Source: an uncultured Lachnospiraceae bacterium
GTDB lineage: Bacteria > Bacillota > Clostridia > Lachnospirales > Lachnospiraceae
Reading direction: 5' to 3'
DNA: 8,737 nt
NCBI GenBank assembly: GCA_902473545.1
Contig: CABRSG010000089.1
Coordinates: 1 to 8,737, forward strand
Part shown: in pieces, positions 1 through 6,340 of the stretch
Numbering within the stretch: the stretch's first letter is position 1
Layout of the letters: every line of letters starts with the position of its first letter
Translations under genes and position numbers: made by a program
Notes under the pieces: model-generated
The model's database searches: none
Seen by the model: the letters and a program-made list of their open reading frames with translations, nothing else
Told to the model about the DNA's origin: nothing

Positions 1-685
1 TTCTTCGCCTGCCTTGTATACTTCCGTTCCCCGGTTCAGCGTCCAGCCTGCGAATGCCTTGCCTTCCGGTACCTCTCCGGTCCATTCCGGCAGCTTCGCA
101 TAGATCGGCAGATCTACTTCCGTATAGGCTCCCTCAATTCCGTCGTAGGATACAATTCCTACATTCTCCAGTGTCTGAACTTCTTCAAAGTACGGCTCGA
201 ACACAAAGCCATACTTGTCCAGCTTCGGCATATATTCTCCGTTTTCAGTGGTAAGCGCCATTTCTTCGCCCACTTTGAAAACCTCAGTTCCCTGGTTCAG
301 TGTCCAGCCTGCGAATACCTTGCCTTCCGGCACTTCTCCGGTGTACTCCGGCATCTTTGTGGAGATCGGAAGCGTAATATCCAGAACCGCACCGTCGATT
401 CCGTCAAAGGAAACAACACCTGCATTGGATTTCTGTATAAAGGAAGGTTCAAACACAAATGCATACTTGCCAAATGCCGGGCTTCCGTTTTCGGTTGTCA
501 GCTCCAGTTCTTCGCCTGCCTTGTATACTTCCGTTCCCCGGTTCAGCGTCCAGCCTGCGAATACCTTGCCTTCCGGTACCTCTCCGGTCCATTCCGGCAT
601 CTTCGCATAGATCGGCAGATCTACTTCCGTATAGGCTCCCTCAATTCCGTCGTAAGATACAATTCCTACATTCTCCAGTGTCTGA
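1..685 (-). repeat. Near-identical long direct repeat inside the surface-protein gene
   Basis: Positions 1-178 and 508-685 align without gaps at an offset of 507 bp (169 codons), with only three mismatches that I can count (near 56, 98 and 149). The left copy probably continues past the window edge. The unit between them (about 179-507) encodes the same fold pattern but is clearly diverged in DNA. This indicates a recent in-frame duplication or gene conversion between repeat units 1 and 3. Confidence 0.85.
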
Positions 686-999
686 TCTACTTCCGAATAG
701 GCTCCCTCGATTCCATCGAAAGATACACTACCTTTTTCCTCCAGCTGCGGCTCTGCTGCATCCTCGGCAAACGGCACTGCATAGTCTTCACTGCCTTCAT
801 TGCCATCACTTACTTCCGGAGCCGCTTCTTCAGCATCACTTCCCAGATCGTTAAGATCCTCAACGACTACCGGTCCTTCCAGAGCTTCTGCTCCTGCCTC
901 TGTATTCTCTACAGCCAATACTCCCGATGCACTGTTCAGTGCAATAGAGAGAGCCATTCCAAATACAAGGGCTTTTTTTAATATCGTTTTCCTTTTCAT
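1..999 (-). CDS. Secreted repeat-containing surface protein, N-terminal part (runs off left edge)
   Basis: The minus-strand frame is open from ATG at 999 to the left edge, giving 333 codons without a stop. Residues 1-29 form a signal peptide: basic MKRKTILKK, a hydrophobic core, then VLA before VENTEAG. Residues 30-90 are an acidic linker rich in Glu, Asp and Ala. From about residue 107 come three related units beginning VGIVSYDG (111), AGVVSFDG (193) and VGIVSYDG (280). Each contains GEVPEGK(V/A)FAGWTLN followed by a GTEV(Y/F)K turn and, in the two complete ones, FVFEP. The VxFDG and FAGW elements recall the Listeria-Bacteroides/InlB B-type repeats, but I cannot confirm that family. A short truncated copy (SVSFDGIEGAYSEVD, 91-105) precedes the first unit. 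The start has an AGAGAGGA ribosome site 11 nt upstream. It is divergent from the XRE gene at 1333, whose product may control it. The protein is probably exported and cell-surface or extracellular. Its function, C-terminus and anchoring signal are outside the window. Confidence 0.8.
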   Translation of the reverse strand, partial: MKRKTILKKALVFGMALSIALNSASGVLAVENTEAGAEALEGPVVVEDLNDLGSDAEEAAPEVSDGNEGSEDYAVPFAEDAAEPQLEEKGSVSFDGIEGAYSEVDQTLENVGIVSYDGIEGAYTEVDLPIYAKMPEWTGEVPEGKVFAGWTLNRGTEVYKAGEELELTTENGSPAFGKYAFVFEPSFIQKSNAGVVSFDGIDGAVLDITLPISTKMPEYTGEVPEGKVFAGWTLNQGTEVFKVGEEMALTTENGEYMPKLDKYGFVFEPYFEEVQTLENVGIVSYDGIEGAYTEVDLPIYAKLPEWTGEVPEGKAFAGWTLNRGTEVYKAGEE

Positions 1000-1136
1000 A
1001 ATACCTTTAATCCTCTCTGCTTTTTAAAACCTCTCTCATGTTTCCTTAAAATAACCCGCCTTGTAAACTTCCCTCCCCTCAATTATTTCATCTCCATGTA
1101 ATAAACCATATTACTTATTACACTTTGATAAATCTT

Positions 1137-1165
1137 ATTTTAAGTCTTATTTTTTAAGATGTCAA
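1137..1165 (-). promoter_or_regulatory. Sigma-A promoter for the surface-protein gene
   Basis: Read on the minus strand, TTGACA (1165-1160) is followed by a 17-bp spacer and TAAAAT (1142-1137). That is a perfect -35 with a 5/6 -10 at optimal spacing. Transcription would start near 1130, leaving a leader of about 130 nt before ATG 999. The spacer is almost entirely occupied by the inverted repeat at 1145-1159, so a protein bound there should block RNA polymerase. Confidence 0.75.
1145..1159. promoter_or_regulatory. Candidate operator 1 (TCTTA-N5-TAAGA)
   Basis: A perfect 5-bp inverted repeat with a 5-bp spacer, lying exactly between the -35 and -10 of the surface-protein promoter. The same 15-bp pattern recurs at 1229-1243, 84 bp away, next to the XRE gene. 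A dyad of this size fits a dimeric XRE/Cro-type repressor. The link to that protein is inferred from position only, and AT-rich DNA produces such patterns by chance more easily than GC-rich DNA. Confidence 0.55.
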
Positions 1166-1228
1166 CATATATATCCCTATTTTTAGGACTTTGTTTGAAT
1201 TTCACATTTTCGGACATTCTATCTTATA

Positions 1229-1243
1229 TCTTATTAATTAAGA
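1229..1243. promoter_or_regulatory. Candidate operator 2 (TCTTA-N5-TAAGA)
   Basis: This has the same arms and spacer length as the copy at 1145-1159, with a centre-to-centre distance of 84 bp, about eight helical turns. It is preceded by an extra ATCTTA at 1221-1226. It ends 89 bp before the preferred XRE start, so it could serve autoregulation or cooperative looping with operator 1. Confidence 0.5.
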
Positions 1244-1332
1244 CTTTATTTATTTGTCAATTATTCACAGATTTTCGCTGTGTTTGTAAATCAAATGTTT
1301 TAAGATAACACAAAAAAGAAAGGATTATGTAT

Positions 1333-1674
1333 ATGACGGATATAGGATTTATATTGAAAAACGCCCGTGAAAATAAGAATCTGACACAACAGAAGGTAAT
1401 GGAACTAACCGGCATCAACCGTAAATCACTTTCGGGATATGAAAATAATGTGGCAGAGCCGGATCTGTCCACCTTTACGACGCTTCTCTCGCTCTATGGT
1501 CTATCCGCCGATGTCGTACTCGAAATAGGTACCGCGAAGCCTGCGCCTTCCCTTACACGCTACGACAGGCAGCTTCTCACTCTGTTCAAGTCCCTGGATG
1601 AAGCACATCAGAAAGAATTATTGATACAGGTAAGTGCCCTTGTAAAATATCTGCAAAAAAAAGAGACAAAATAA
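1333..1674 (+). CDS. XRE-family helix-turn-helix transcriptional regulator
   Basis: A 113-residue protein and the only plus-strand gene in the window. The N-terminal two thirds form a Cro/C1-type HTH domain: IGFILKNARENKNLTQQKV, then the recognition region LTGINRKSLSGYENNVAEP, then LSTFTTLLSLYGLSADVVL. The C-terminal tail (about 40 residues, ending LVKYLQKKETK) is short, charged and probably helical, with no enzymatic or sensor domain. Two in-frame ATGs are available, at 1327 and 1333. I prefer 1333 because GAAAGGA (1318-1324) is 8 nt from it, and only 2 nt from 1327. The gene is monocistronic, with a terminator directly after its stop. Its divergent arrangement with the surface-protein gene and the shared inverted repeats between them suggest it represses that gene and itself. 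The target is inferred, not shown. Confidence 0.88.
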   Translation: MTDIGFILKNARENKNLTQQKVMELTGINRKSLSGYENNVAEPDLSTFTTLLSLYGLSADVVLEIGTAKPAPSLTRYDRQLLTLFKSLDEAHQKELLIQVSALVKYLQKKETK

Positions 1675-1675
1675 G

Positions 1676-1704
1676 AGGAGCATCAGACATGAATGCTCCT
1701 TTTT
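1676..1704 (+). terminator. Rho-independent terminator after the XRE gene
   Basis: An 8-bp stem AGGAGCAT (1676-1683) pairs with ATGCTCCT (1693-1700) around a 9-nt loop and is followed by a T run ending at 1704. It begins 2 nt after the stop codon. Read on the minus strand, the same hairpin is followed by CTTATTTTG, so it may also stop transcription arriving from punA. The only other structure between 1705 and 1778 is a weak GTGCAG/CTGCAC hairpin. Confidence 0.75.
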
Positions 1705-1778
1705 GCAAAAAACCGTATATTTTAGCCCAACGTGCAGTTTTCCTGCCCTGCACAGACGAACATTGTGCATTCAAAGCT

Positions 1779-2594
1779 CTATAAGGTCCGGATAATTTTT
1801 TCCACCCATACGCACAGCTTTGCACTGCTCTCGTTCGCAATGCGTACAACCTCCTCATGACTATGCTTTTCTTTTGCGACTCCCGTCGCCATGTTGGTGA
1901 TGCAGGCGATACCAAGCACCTTAATGCCAAGGTAGTTTGCCGCGATGGTTTCCGGCACGGTGGACATACCGATAGCATCTGCGCCCAGACGCTCGAACGC
2001 ACGAATTTCCGCTGCCGTCTCATAGCACGGACCGGGAAATAGCGCATATACGCCTTTTTTGTAGGAAATGCCAAGCCTGTCGGCAATCTGTTCTGCTTTT
2101 GCGATCAGCTCGTGCGAGTAAGCCTCCGACATATCCGGGAAGCGCACCCCAAAACGCTCGTCATTTTCTCCGATCAGGGAGTTCTGCCCAGACATGTTGA
2201 TAAAATCAGTCAGCAGCATCAGATCGCCCGGCACAAAGCCGCGGTTGATTCCGCCGCAGGCATTTGTTACAATCATCGTTTCCACACCAATCATTTTCAT
2301 GACATAGACAGGGTACGTCACTTCTTTCATAGTGAATCCCTCGTAATAGTGGAATCTGCCCTGCATGGCAGCAACAACACGCTGTCCGATTTTGCCAATT
2401 ACCAGATTTCCTGCATGTCCTGCCACATGTGACTGCGGAAAATAAGGAATTTCCTGATATGGAATTACAATCTTGTCCTCCATCATGTCTGTCAGACTGC
2501 CCAGCCCGCTTCCAAGCACCACGCCGACAGTGGGTGTCTCTTTGCACCGCTCTTTAATGTACAATGCTGATTCTGCCACTTTTTCGTAAAACAC
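1779..2594 (-). CDS. punA: Purine nucleoside phosphorylase (trimeric PNP/MTAP family)
   Basis: This enzyme splits purine (deoxy)ribonucleosides with phosphate into the free base and (deoxy)ribose-1-phosphate in the cytoplasm. The 271 residues match the usual length of the low-molecular-weight trimeric class. Visible family motifs include GSGLG (28-32, phosphate loop), H60, GRFHYYEG (79-86), NACGG (111-115), GPCYETAAE (188-196, with E192 as the purine-contacting Glu), GMST (209-212) and ITNMATG (232-238, with N234 the purine-contacting Asn). The start codon is GTG at 2594, supported by GGAGG 8 nt upstream; no nearby ATG fits better. It lies only 23 bp downstream of the NlpC/P60 gene with no terminator between, so the two are probably co-transcribed. 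Functionally it belongs with deoB, pdp and deoC on the other side of the hydrolase gene, since it feeds pentose-1-phosphate to DeoB. The family is certain; inosine/guanosine preference is inferred. Confidence 0.95.
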   Translation of the reverse strand: MFYEKVAESALYIKERCKETPTVGVVLGSGLGSLTDMMEDKIVIPYQEIPYFPQSHVAGHAGNLVIGKIGQRVVAAMQGRFHYYEGFTMKEVTYPVYVMKMIGVETMIVTNACGGINRGFVPGDLMLLTDFINMSGQNSLIGENDERFGVRFPDMSEAYSHELIAKAEQIADRLGISYKKGVYALFPGPCYETAAEIRAFERLGADAIGMSTVPETIAANYLGIKVLGIACITNMATGVAKEKHSHEEVVRIANESSAKLCVWVEKIIRTL

Positions 2595-2617
2595 CTGTTT
2601 TTCCTCCGCAAATATCG

Positions 2618-4060
2618 TTATGACCAGTATCTTCTCGCACAGTACGGCGTGTTGTAGTCGTAGCTGGAAATGATGATACCTGTCTCCTCCGTGCTGGCAT
2701 GGACGACCTGACCGCCGCCGATATAAAGGGCAACATGTCCGACATATCCGCCATCTGCGTAAAATACCAGGTCTCCCGGCTGGAGATTGCTGATATCAAC
2801 CGCCGTACCGCCATACGACTGGTCGGCTGCTGTTCTGGAAATATAGATTCCGAAATTTGCCATCACAGACTGGGTAAAGCCTGAGCAATCTGCCCCATTT
2901 GTCAGACTGGTACCGCCGTAAACATACGGATTCCCGACAAACTGTACAGCATAATCAGCAATCTGCTGTCCCATATCTGAATAACCCGGTTCTACATATT
3001 CCGGTTCTGTCTCTGTATACTCCGGCTCTGTTTCCACATATTCCGGCTCTGTCTCCACGTATTCCGGTTCCGTTTCCACGTATTCCGGCTCTGTCTCCAC
3101 GTATTCCGGCTCTGTCTCCACGTATTCCGGTTCTGTTTCCACGTATTCCGGCTCTGTCTCCACGTATTCCGGCTCTGTCTCCACGTATTCCGGCTCCGTC
3201 TCTACATATTCCGGCTCTGCCTCTACATATCCCGGCTCCGTTTCCACATATTCCGGCTCTGTCTCCACGTATTCCGGCTCCGTCTCTACATATTCCGGCT
3301 CTGCCTCTACATATCCCGGCTCCGTTTCCACATATTCCGGCTCTGTCTCTGCGTACTCCGGTTCCGTGTATACCGGCTCCTCAACTGCTGCTTCCGTCTC
3401 GGGTTCTGTATATACCGGCTCCTCCTGCGATGCCGCAGCTGCTGTACCGGTCGTCTGGGAGGTTCCCGTCTGCGACTGTATGCCCGCCATTCTATCCTGC
3501 TCTTCCTCCAGCGTCACTGCAACCGGATAGTATGTTTTATAATCCACATAATAGGCATTGACATATCCATATGTATCACTGTTGATCGCTACTGTCATCC
3601 AGTCGCCGTTCCAGTCAACAACCTCCAGCTCCTCCGACTGCTGTGCCACATCCAGAACGTCCGAATCCTCGCTCGGGGCAGTACGCACATTCAGCACCTC
3701 CGGATGCACCTTTGCCACATTATATGCCACATTATCCGCGATCGCATCTGCTTCCTCGCCAGTGGCGAAATACTCCGCACTCACATACCCGGACGCATTG
3801 CCGGACGTAATCTGGTACCAGTCGCCCTCCTTGCCGACGATCGTCGCTGCACAGTTGTTGTAAATCTTGCCGGTGACCGCACTGTCCGCATCCGCACTGC
3901 TGCGGATATTCACGTAACTATCACACTGGGCAAATGCAATCGTACCGATCTCCCCGGTACTTGCCCCGCTCTCTTCCGCGAAGGCAGGAGTGCCCGCCCA
4001 TGAAAAAGCCATATTGGCAGACATAACAAAGGCTGTGATCTTTACCAGTTTATTTTCCAT
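2618..4060 (-). CDS. Secreted SH3b-NlpC/P60 peptidoglycan hydrolase with heptad-repeat linker
   Basis: A 480-residue exported cell-wall enzyme. Residues 1-28 are a signal peptide ending TPAFA before EESGA. Two bacterial SH3-like domains follow, about 38-100 (VNIRSSADADSAV, GYVSAEYF) and 108-175 (LNVRTAPSEDSDV, GYVNAYYV), the kind that usually bind peptidoglycan. A Pro/Glu/Tyr/Val/Thr-rich linker at 235-353 is 17 heptads of the EYVETEP type. The C-terminal NlpC/P60 domain (about 365-480) has the catalytic Cys in ADCSGF (C392), the His in GHVALYIG (H442) and a third polar residue in VVHAS (H454). It is therefore a predicted active D,L-endopeptidase cutting peptide stems. ATG 4060 is supported by AAGGAGGT about 11 nt upstream. 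The promoter is at 4141-4169, with a WalR-like box at 4110-4126. punA follows 23 bp downstream. Substrate and role in separation or growth are inferred from the family. Confidence 0.93.
   Translation of the reverse strand: MENKLVKITAFVMSANMAFSWAGTPAFAEESGASTGEIGTIAFAQCDSYVNIRSSADADSAVTGKIYNNCAATIVGKEGDWYQITSGNASGYVSAEYFATGEEADAIADNVAYNVAKVHPEVLNVRTAPSEDSDVLDVAQQSEELEVVDWNGDWMTVAINSDTYGYVNAYYVDYKTYYPVAVTLEEEQDRMAGIQSQTGTSQTTGTAAAASQEEPVYTEPETEAAVEEPVYTEPEYAETEPEYVETEPGYVEAEPEYVETEPEYVETEPEYVETEPGYVEAEPEYVETEPEYVETEPEYVETEPEYVETEPEYVETEPEYVETEPEYVETEPEYVETEPEYVETEPEYTETEPEYVEPGYSDMGQQIADYAVQFVGNPYVYGGTSLTNGADCSGFTQSVMANFGIYISRTAADQSYGGTAVDISNLQPGDLVFYADGGYVGHVALYIGGGQVVHASTEETGIIISSYDYNTPYCARRYWS
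3002..3358 (-). repeat. 21-bp tandem repeat array encoding 17 EYVETEP-type heptads
   Basis: The array encodes, from N to C: EYAETEP, EYVETEP, GYVEAEP, three EYVETEP, GYVEAEP, nine EYVETEP, EYTETEP, and then a degenerate EYVEPGY. The period is 21 bp, so gain or loss of units keeps the reading frame. Most units differ only at synonymous sites (CTG/CCG, TTT/TCT, ACG/ACA on the plus strand), which points to recent expansion. The encoded linker is strongly acidic and probably extended because of the regular prolines. Confidence 0.95.
3165..3349 (-). repeat. 84-bp higher-order duplication within the heptad array
   Basis: Positions 3165-3265 are identical base for base to 3249-3349, an offset of 84 bp or four heptads. 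That makes about 2.2 copies of a larger unit holding one GYVEAEP variant and its neighbours. The variant heptads mark the boundary, showing the array grew by multi-unit slippage or unequal recombination and not only by single heptads. Confidence 0.9.
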
Positions 4061-4109
4061 TGCTCACGCAACCTCCTTATCCTTTTTTGCATCTTATCTT
4101 TTCAAATCT

Positions 4110-4126
4110 GTTACATATTTGTTACA
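4110..4126 (-). promoter_or_regulatory. WalR (YycF)-like binding box in the hydrolase leader
   Basis: On the minus strand the sequence is TGTAAC-AAATA-TGTAAC, an exact fit to the published WalR consensus TGTWAH-N5-TGTWAH. WalRK controls many peptidoglycan hydrolase genes in Firmicutes, so the target gene is of the expected kind. The box lies just downstream of the predicted transcription start (near 4134), a position more typical of repression than activation. No WalRK gene is visible here, so this is a sequence match plus context. Confidence 0.6.
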
Positions 4127-4140
4127 AATTCATTGTTTGC

Positions 4141-4169
4141 ATTATAGGACACTTGGACTGCGCCGTCAA
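4141..4169 (-). promoter_or_regulatory. Sigma-A promoter for the NlpC/P60-punA unit
   Basis: On the minus strand TTGACG (4169-4164), a 17-bp spacer and a perfect TATAAT (4146-4141) are present. Transcription should start near 4134, giving a leader of about 74 nt that includes the WalR-like box and the AAGGAGGT ribosome site. The AT-rich stretch from 4170 to 4258 upstream shows nothing else that I can name. Confidence 0.8.
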
Positions 4170-4258
4170 TGTCATTTGGAAAAGCTTAATGAATCTTAAG
4201 GATTGCTTAAATTTTTAAACACAATTTACCCACAAATTAAAAACGATATGCTGCGGAC

Positions 4259-4293
4259 AAAAAGTAAACAGTAAAGGCGGCATAATTGCCGCC
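4259..4293 (-). terminator. Rho-independent terminator after deoC
   Basis: A perfect 7-bp GC-rich stem GGCGGCA (4276-4282) and TGCCGCC (4287-4293) has a 4-nt loop. On the minus strand it is followed by a T-rich but interrupted tail (TTTACTGTTTACTTTTT). It begins 14 nt after the deoC stop and separates the deo operon from the hydrolase promoter. Confidence 0.75.
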
Positions 4294-4307
4294 CCGTTCC
4301 TGTCTTT

Positions 4308-4973
4308 TTAGTATTCTCCTGCCTCCTGTTTTTTGATTAGGCTGATTGCAGAGCTGGTACCGATGCGTGCACAGCCCTCGCTGATAAAGGCTTCCAGGTC
4401 TTTCACGCTCTTTACCCCGCCCGCCGCTTTCATGCGCACACCAGGACCAATGTTTGCTTTAAAAAGCTTAATATCCTCCAAGGTTGCGCCGCCCGTGCCA
4501 AATCCGGTGGAGGTCTTAATAAAATCCGCCCCGGCGTTTGTCACAGCCTTGCAGAGCGCAATCTTTTCTTCCTCTGTAAGATAGCAGGTTTCGATGATTA
4601 CTTTCAGAATTTTATCGCCTGTTTCCTTTTTCAATGCGGCAATTTCCTGCTCTACTTTATCCATATCGCCGTTTTTCACATCAGAGATATTAATTACCAT
4701 ATCAATCTCATTTGCCCCGTCTGCAAGTGCCTGACGCACCTCTGCCACCTTTGCCGCCGTTACACTGTAGCCAAGCGGGAAACCTACCACCGTACAGATA
4801 TTAATTTTATCACCGTATGCGTCATGCACCCGCTTTATATAGCAGGGCGGAATGCAGACTGATGCCGTGTGAAACTCGATGGATTCCTCACATAATTTCT
4901 GAATATCCTCCCAGGTGGCAAACGCTTTAAGCTGGGTATGATCCACATAGGTCAACATTTCTTTTGCTTCCAT
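4308..4973 (-). CDS. deoC: Deoxyribose-phosphate aldolase
   Basis: This enzyme cleaves 2-deoxy-D-ribose-5-phosphate into acetaldehyde and glyceraldehyde-3-phosphate, the last step of deoxynucleoside catabolism, in the cytoplasm. At 221 residues it has the normal length for the short (Bacillus-type) class I aldolase TIM barrel. Catalytic residues are visible: D91 in EIDMVIN, the Schiff-base lysine K153 in FIKTSTGF, and K182 in RMKAAGG. The N-terminal YVDHTQLK is also characteristic. ATG 4973 has AAAGGAG 10 nt upstream. It follows pdp after an 18-bp gap and is the last gene of the operon, with a terminator immediately after. Nothing is missing or unusual in the protein. Confidence 0.97.
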   Translation of the reverse strand: MEAKEMLTYVDHTQLKAFATWEDIQKLCEESIEFHTASVCIPPCYIKRVHDAYGDKINICTVVGFPLGYSVTAAKVAEVRQALADGANEIDMVINISDVKNGDMDKVEQEIAALKKETGDKILKVIIETCYLTEEEKIALCKAVTNAGADFIKTSTGFGTGGATLEDIKLFKANIGPGVRMKAAGGVKSVKDLEAFISEGCARIGTSSAISLIKKQEAGEY

Positions 4974-4991
4974 GATATCTGTTCTCCTTTT

Positions 4992-6314
4992 TCAGAATTC
5001 TTCTACATTTCCCTTTTCTACTCTCGCAAGCACCAGCGGACTTTCCTGCGGACGGGTATCCGCAATCGTGACTGCCTCCCGGCAGCGTTTCTGTGCCGCT
5101 GCAAGCAGCTCTTCCTTCGACGAATAGAGCCTGGCGATCACCTCGCCCGCCTTTACGGCATCCCCGGTTTTTTTCACCAGAAGAATGCCGGCTGCCGGAT
5201 CGATCACGCTGTCCACCGTCTCACGTCCTGCGCCGAGCATAGACGACGCGATGCCAATACTCTCCGCATTCATGTGGGCAATATAGCCGTCCGCCTGCGC
5301 GGCAACCTCGCAGCAGTACGGTGCCTGTGCAAAGAGACTGGTGTCGTATACGTACCGCGAGTCGCCTCCCTGCGCCTCCACCATCGCCGCCAGACGCTCC
5401 AGCGCTCTTTTGCTGTCGATCGCCTCCTGCGCCTTTGCGCGGCATTCCGAAAGCGTTCCCTGCTGTGCAAGATACAGCATATTGGACGCAAGCGCCAGAC
5501 AAACCTCTTTCAAGTCGGCGGGACCGCCTCCCTTCAACACTTCGATCGACTCAACAACCTCCATCGCATTTCCGATCGCAAAACCGAGCGGAGTATCCAT
5601 ATCGGTGATCAGCGCAGCAGTTTTCTTTCCTGCCGCCTCGCCGATCGCCGTCATTTTCAGCGCCAGCTCGATCGCGTCCTCTTTCTTTTTCATAAACGCG
5701 CCGCTTCCGGTCGTCACATCCAGCAGGATCGCATCGTTGCCCGCCGCCAGCTTTTTGCCCATGATGGACACTGCGATCAGCGGAATGCTGTCTACTGTCG
5801 CCGTCACATCGCGCAGCGCGTAAAGCTTTTTGTCCGCCGGCGTCAGGTTGCCCGACTGTCCGATCACTGCGATGCCCGTCTTATTTACCACTGCAAAAAA
5901 TTCCTCACGGTCAAGGTCGGTTCGCAGCCCCGGAATACTTTCCATCTTGTCGACGGTTCCGCCGGTATGGCCAAGCCCTCTGCCAGACATCTTCGCCACC
6001 TTCACGCCGCACGCCGCCACGATCGGAGCGATGACAAGCGTCGTCTTGTCACCGACACCGCCGGTTGAGTGTTTATCCACCTTTACGCCCTCGATCGGCG
6101 ACAGGTCGACCATATCGCCGGAATGCGCCACCGCGTCCGTCATGATCCAGGTCTCCCGGTCGCTCATCCCGCGGAAATAAATCGCCATCAGCATCGCCGA
6201 CATCTGGTAATCCGGGATATCCCCGGAAACATAACCGGAAATAAGCCAGCGGATTTCCGCCTCGGACAGCTCGCCGCCGTTGCGCTTCTTTTCAATTAAA
6301 TCGTACATTCTCAT
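4992..6314 (-). CDS. pdp: Pyrimidine-nucleoside phosphorylase
   Basis: This enzyme phosphorolyses uridine, thymidine and deoxyuridine to the base and (deoxy)ribose-1-phosphate. The 440 residues align along the whole length with the Bacillus Pdp type. Key parts are KHSTGGVGDKT (81-91) and KMSGRGLGHTGGT (108-120) for phosphate, and the pyrimidine-binding R168 (YALRDVT), S183 and K187. A C-terminal PYNP domain runs to the end. The start is placed at 6314 (MRMYDLIEKK) because AAAGGAG lies 8 nt upstream and family members begin there. An in-frame ATG at 6344, overlapping the deoB stop as ATGA, would add ten atypical residues (MTDMPKGDKR). The gene follows deoB after 26 bp and precedes deoC by 18 bp. 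Its breadth (uridine plus thymidine, versus the thymidine-only DeoA) is inferred from Bacillus-type similarity. Confidence 0.95.
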   Translation of the reverse strand: MRMYDLIEKKRNGGELSEAEIRWLISGYVSGDIPDYQMSAMLMAIYFRGMSDRETWIMTDAVAHSGDMVDLSPIEGVKVDKHSTGGVGDKTTLVIAPIVAACGVKVAKMSGRGLGHTGGTVDKMESIPGLRTDLDREEFFAVVNKTGIAVIGQSGNLTPADKKLYALRDVTATVDSIPLIAVSIMGKKLAAGNDAILLDVTTGSGAFMKKKEDAIELALKMTAIGEAAGKKTAALITDMDTPLGFAIGNAMEVVESIEVLKGGGPADLKEVCLALASNMLYLAQQGTLSECRAKAQEAIDSKRALERLAAMVEAQGGDSRYVYDTSLFAQAPYCCEVAAQADGYIAHMNAESIGIASSMLGAGRETVDSVIDPAAGILLVKKTGDAVKAGEVIARLYSSKEELLAAAQKRCREAVTIADTRPQESPLVLARVEKGNVEEF

Positions 6315-6340
6315 ACGCTTATCTCCTTTTGGCATATCCG

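Larger units (their letters stand above)
1000..1326. other. AT-rich divergent intergenic region between surface-protein gene and XRE gene
   Basis: This 327-bp stretch has no credible gene. It contains the minus-strand promoter at 1137-1165, two TCTTA-N5-TAAGA inverted repeats (1145-1159 and 1229-1243), a close relative with a 3-bp spacer (TCTTA-N3-TAAGT, 1133-1145) and a half site TAAGA at 1301-1305 just before the XRE ribosome site. The predicted leader of the surface-protein gene is about 130 nt and has an AT-rich hairpin with arms GTAATAA (1098-1104) and TTATTAC (1115-1121). I could not assign a convincing plus-strand promoter for the XRE gene; TTCACA-type -35 candidates near 1201 and 1264 have poor -10 partners. 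Confidence 0.6.

Noticed and set aside
215..854. Overlapping plus-strand frames of 131 codons each
   Set aside because: They are the complements of the surface-protein repeats and repeat because that gene does. The minus-strand frame has the signal peptide, ribosome site and promoter.
1257..1472. 71-codon minus-strand frame overlapping the XRE start
   Set aside because: It covers the HTH coding region antisense and has no convincing ribosome site or similarity.
3002..3358. Possible CRISPR array from regular short repeats
   Set aside because: The repeats are directly adjacent 21-bp units with no unique spacers, and they encode heptads inside a gene.
2899..3561. 220-codon plus-strand frame encoding a Pro-rich repeat protein
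   Set aside because: It is produced by reading the 21-bp hydrolase repeats on the opposite strand; the periodicity keeps any frame without a stop open. It has no ribosome site or signal peptide of its own.
4091..4205. Additional TCTTA/TAAG motifs resembling the XRE operator near the hydrolase promoter
   Set aside because: They occur singly or as TCTTAAG and lack the 5-bp-spaced dyad, so chance in AT-rich DNA is enough.
4938..6068. 376-codon open frame on the plus strand
   Set aside because: It lies antisense to pdp, which has clear catalytic motifs. The translation is Arg/His-rich with no domain, as expected for the complement of a GC-rich gene.
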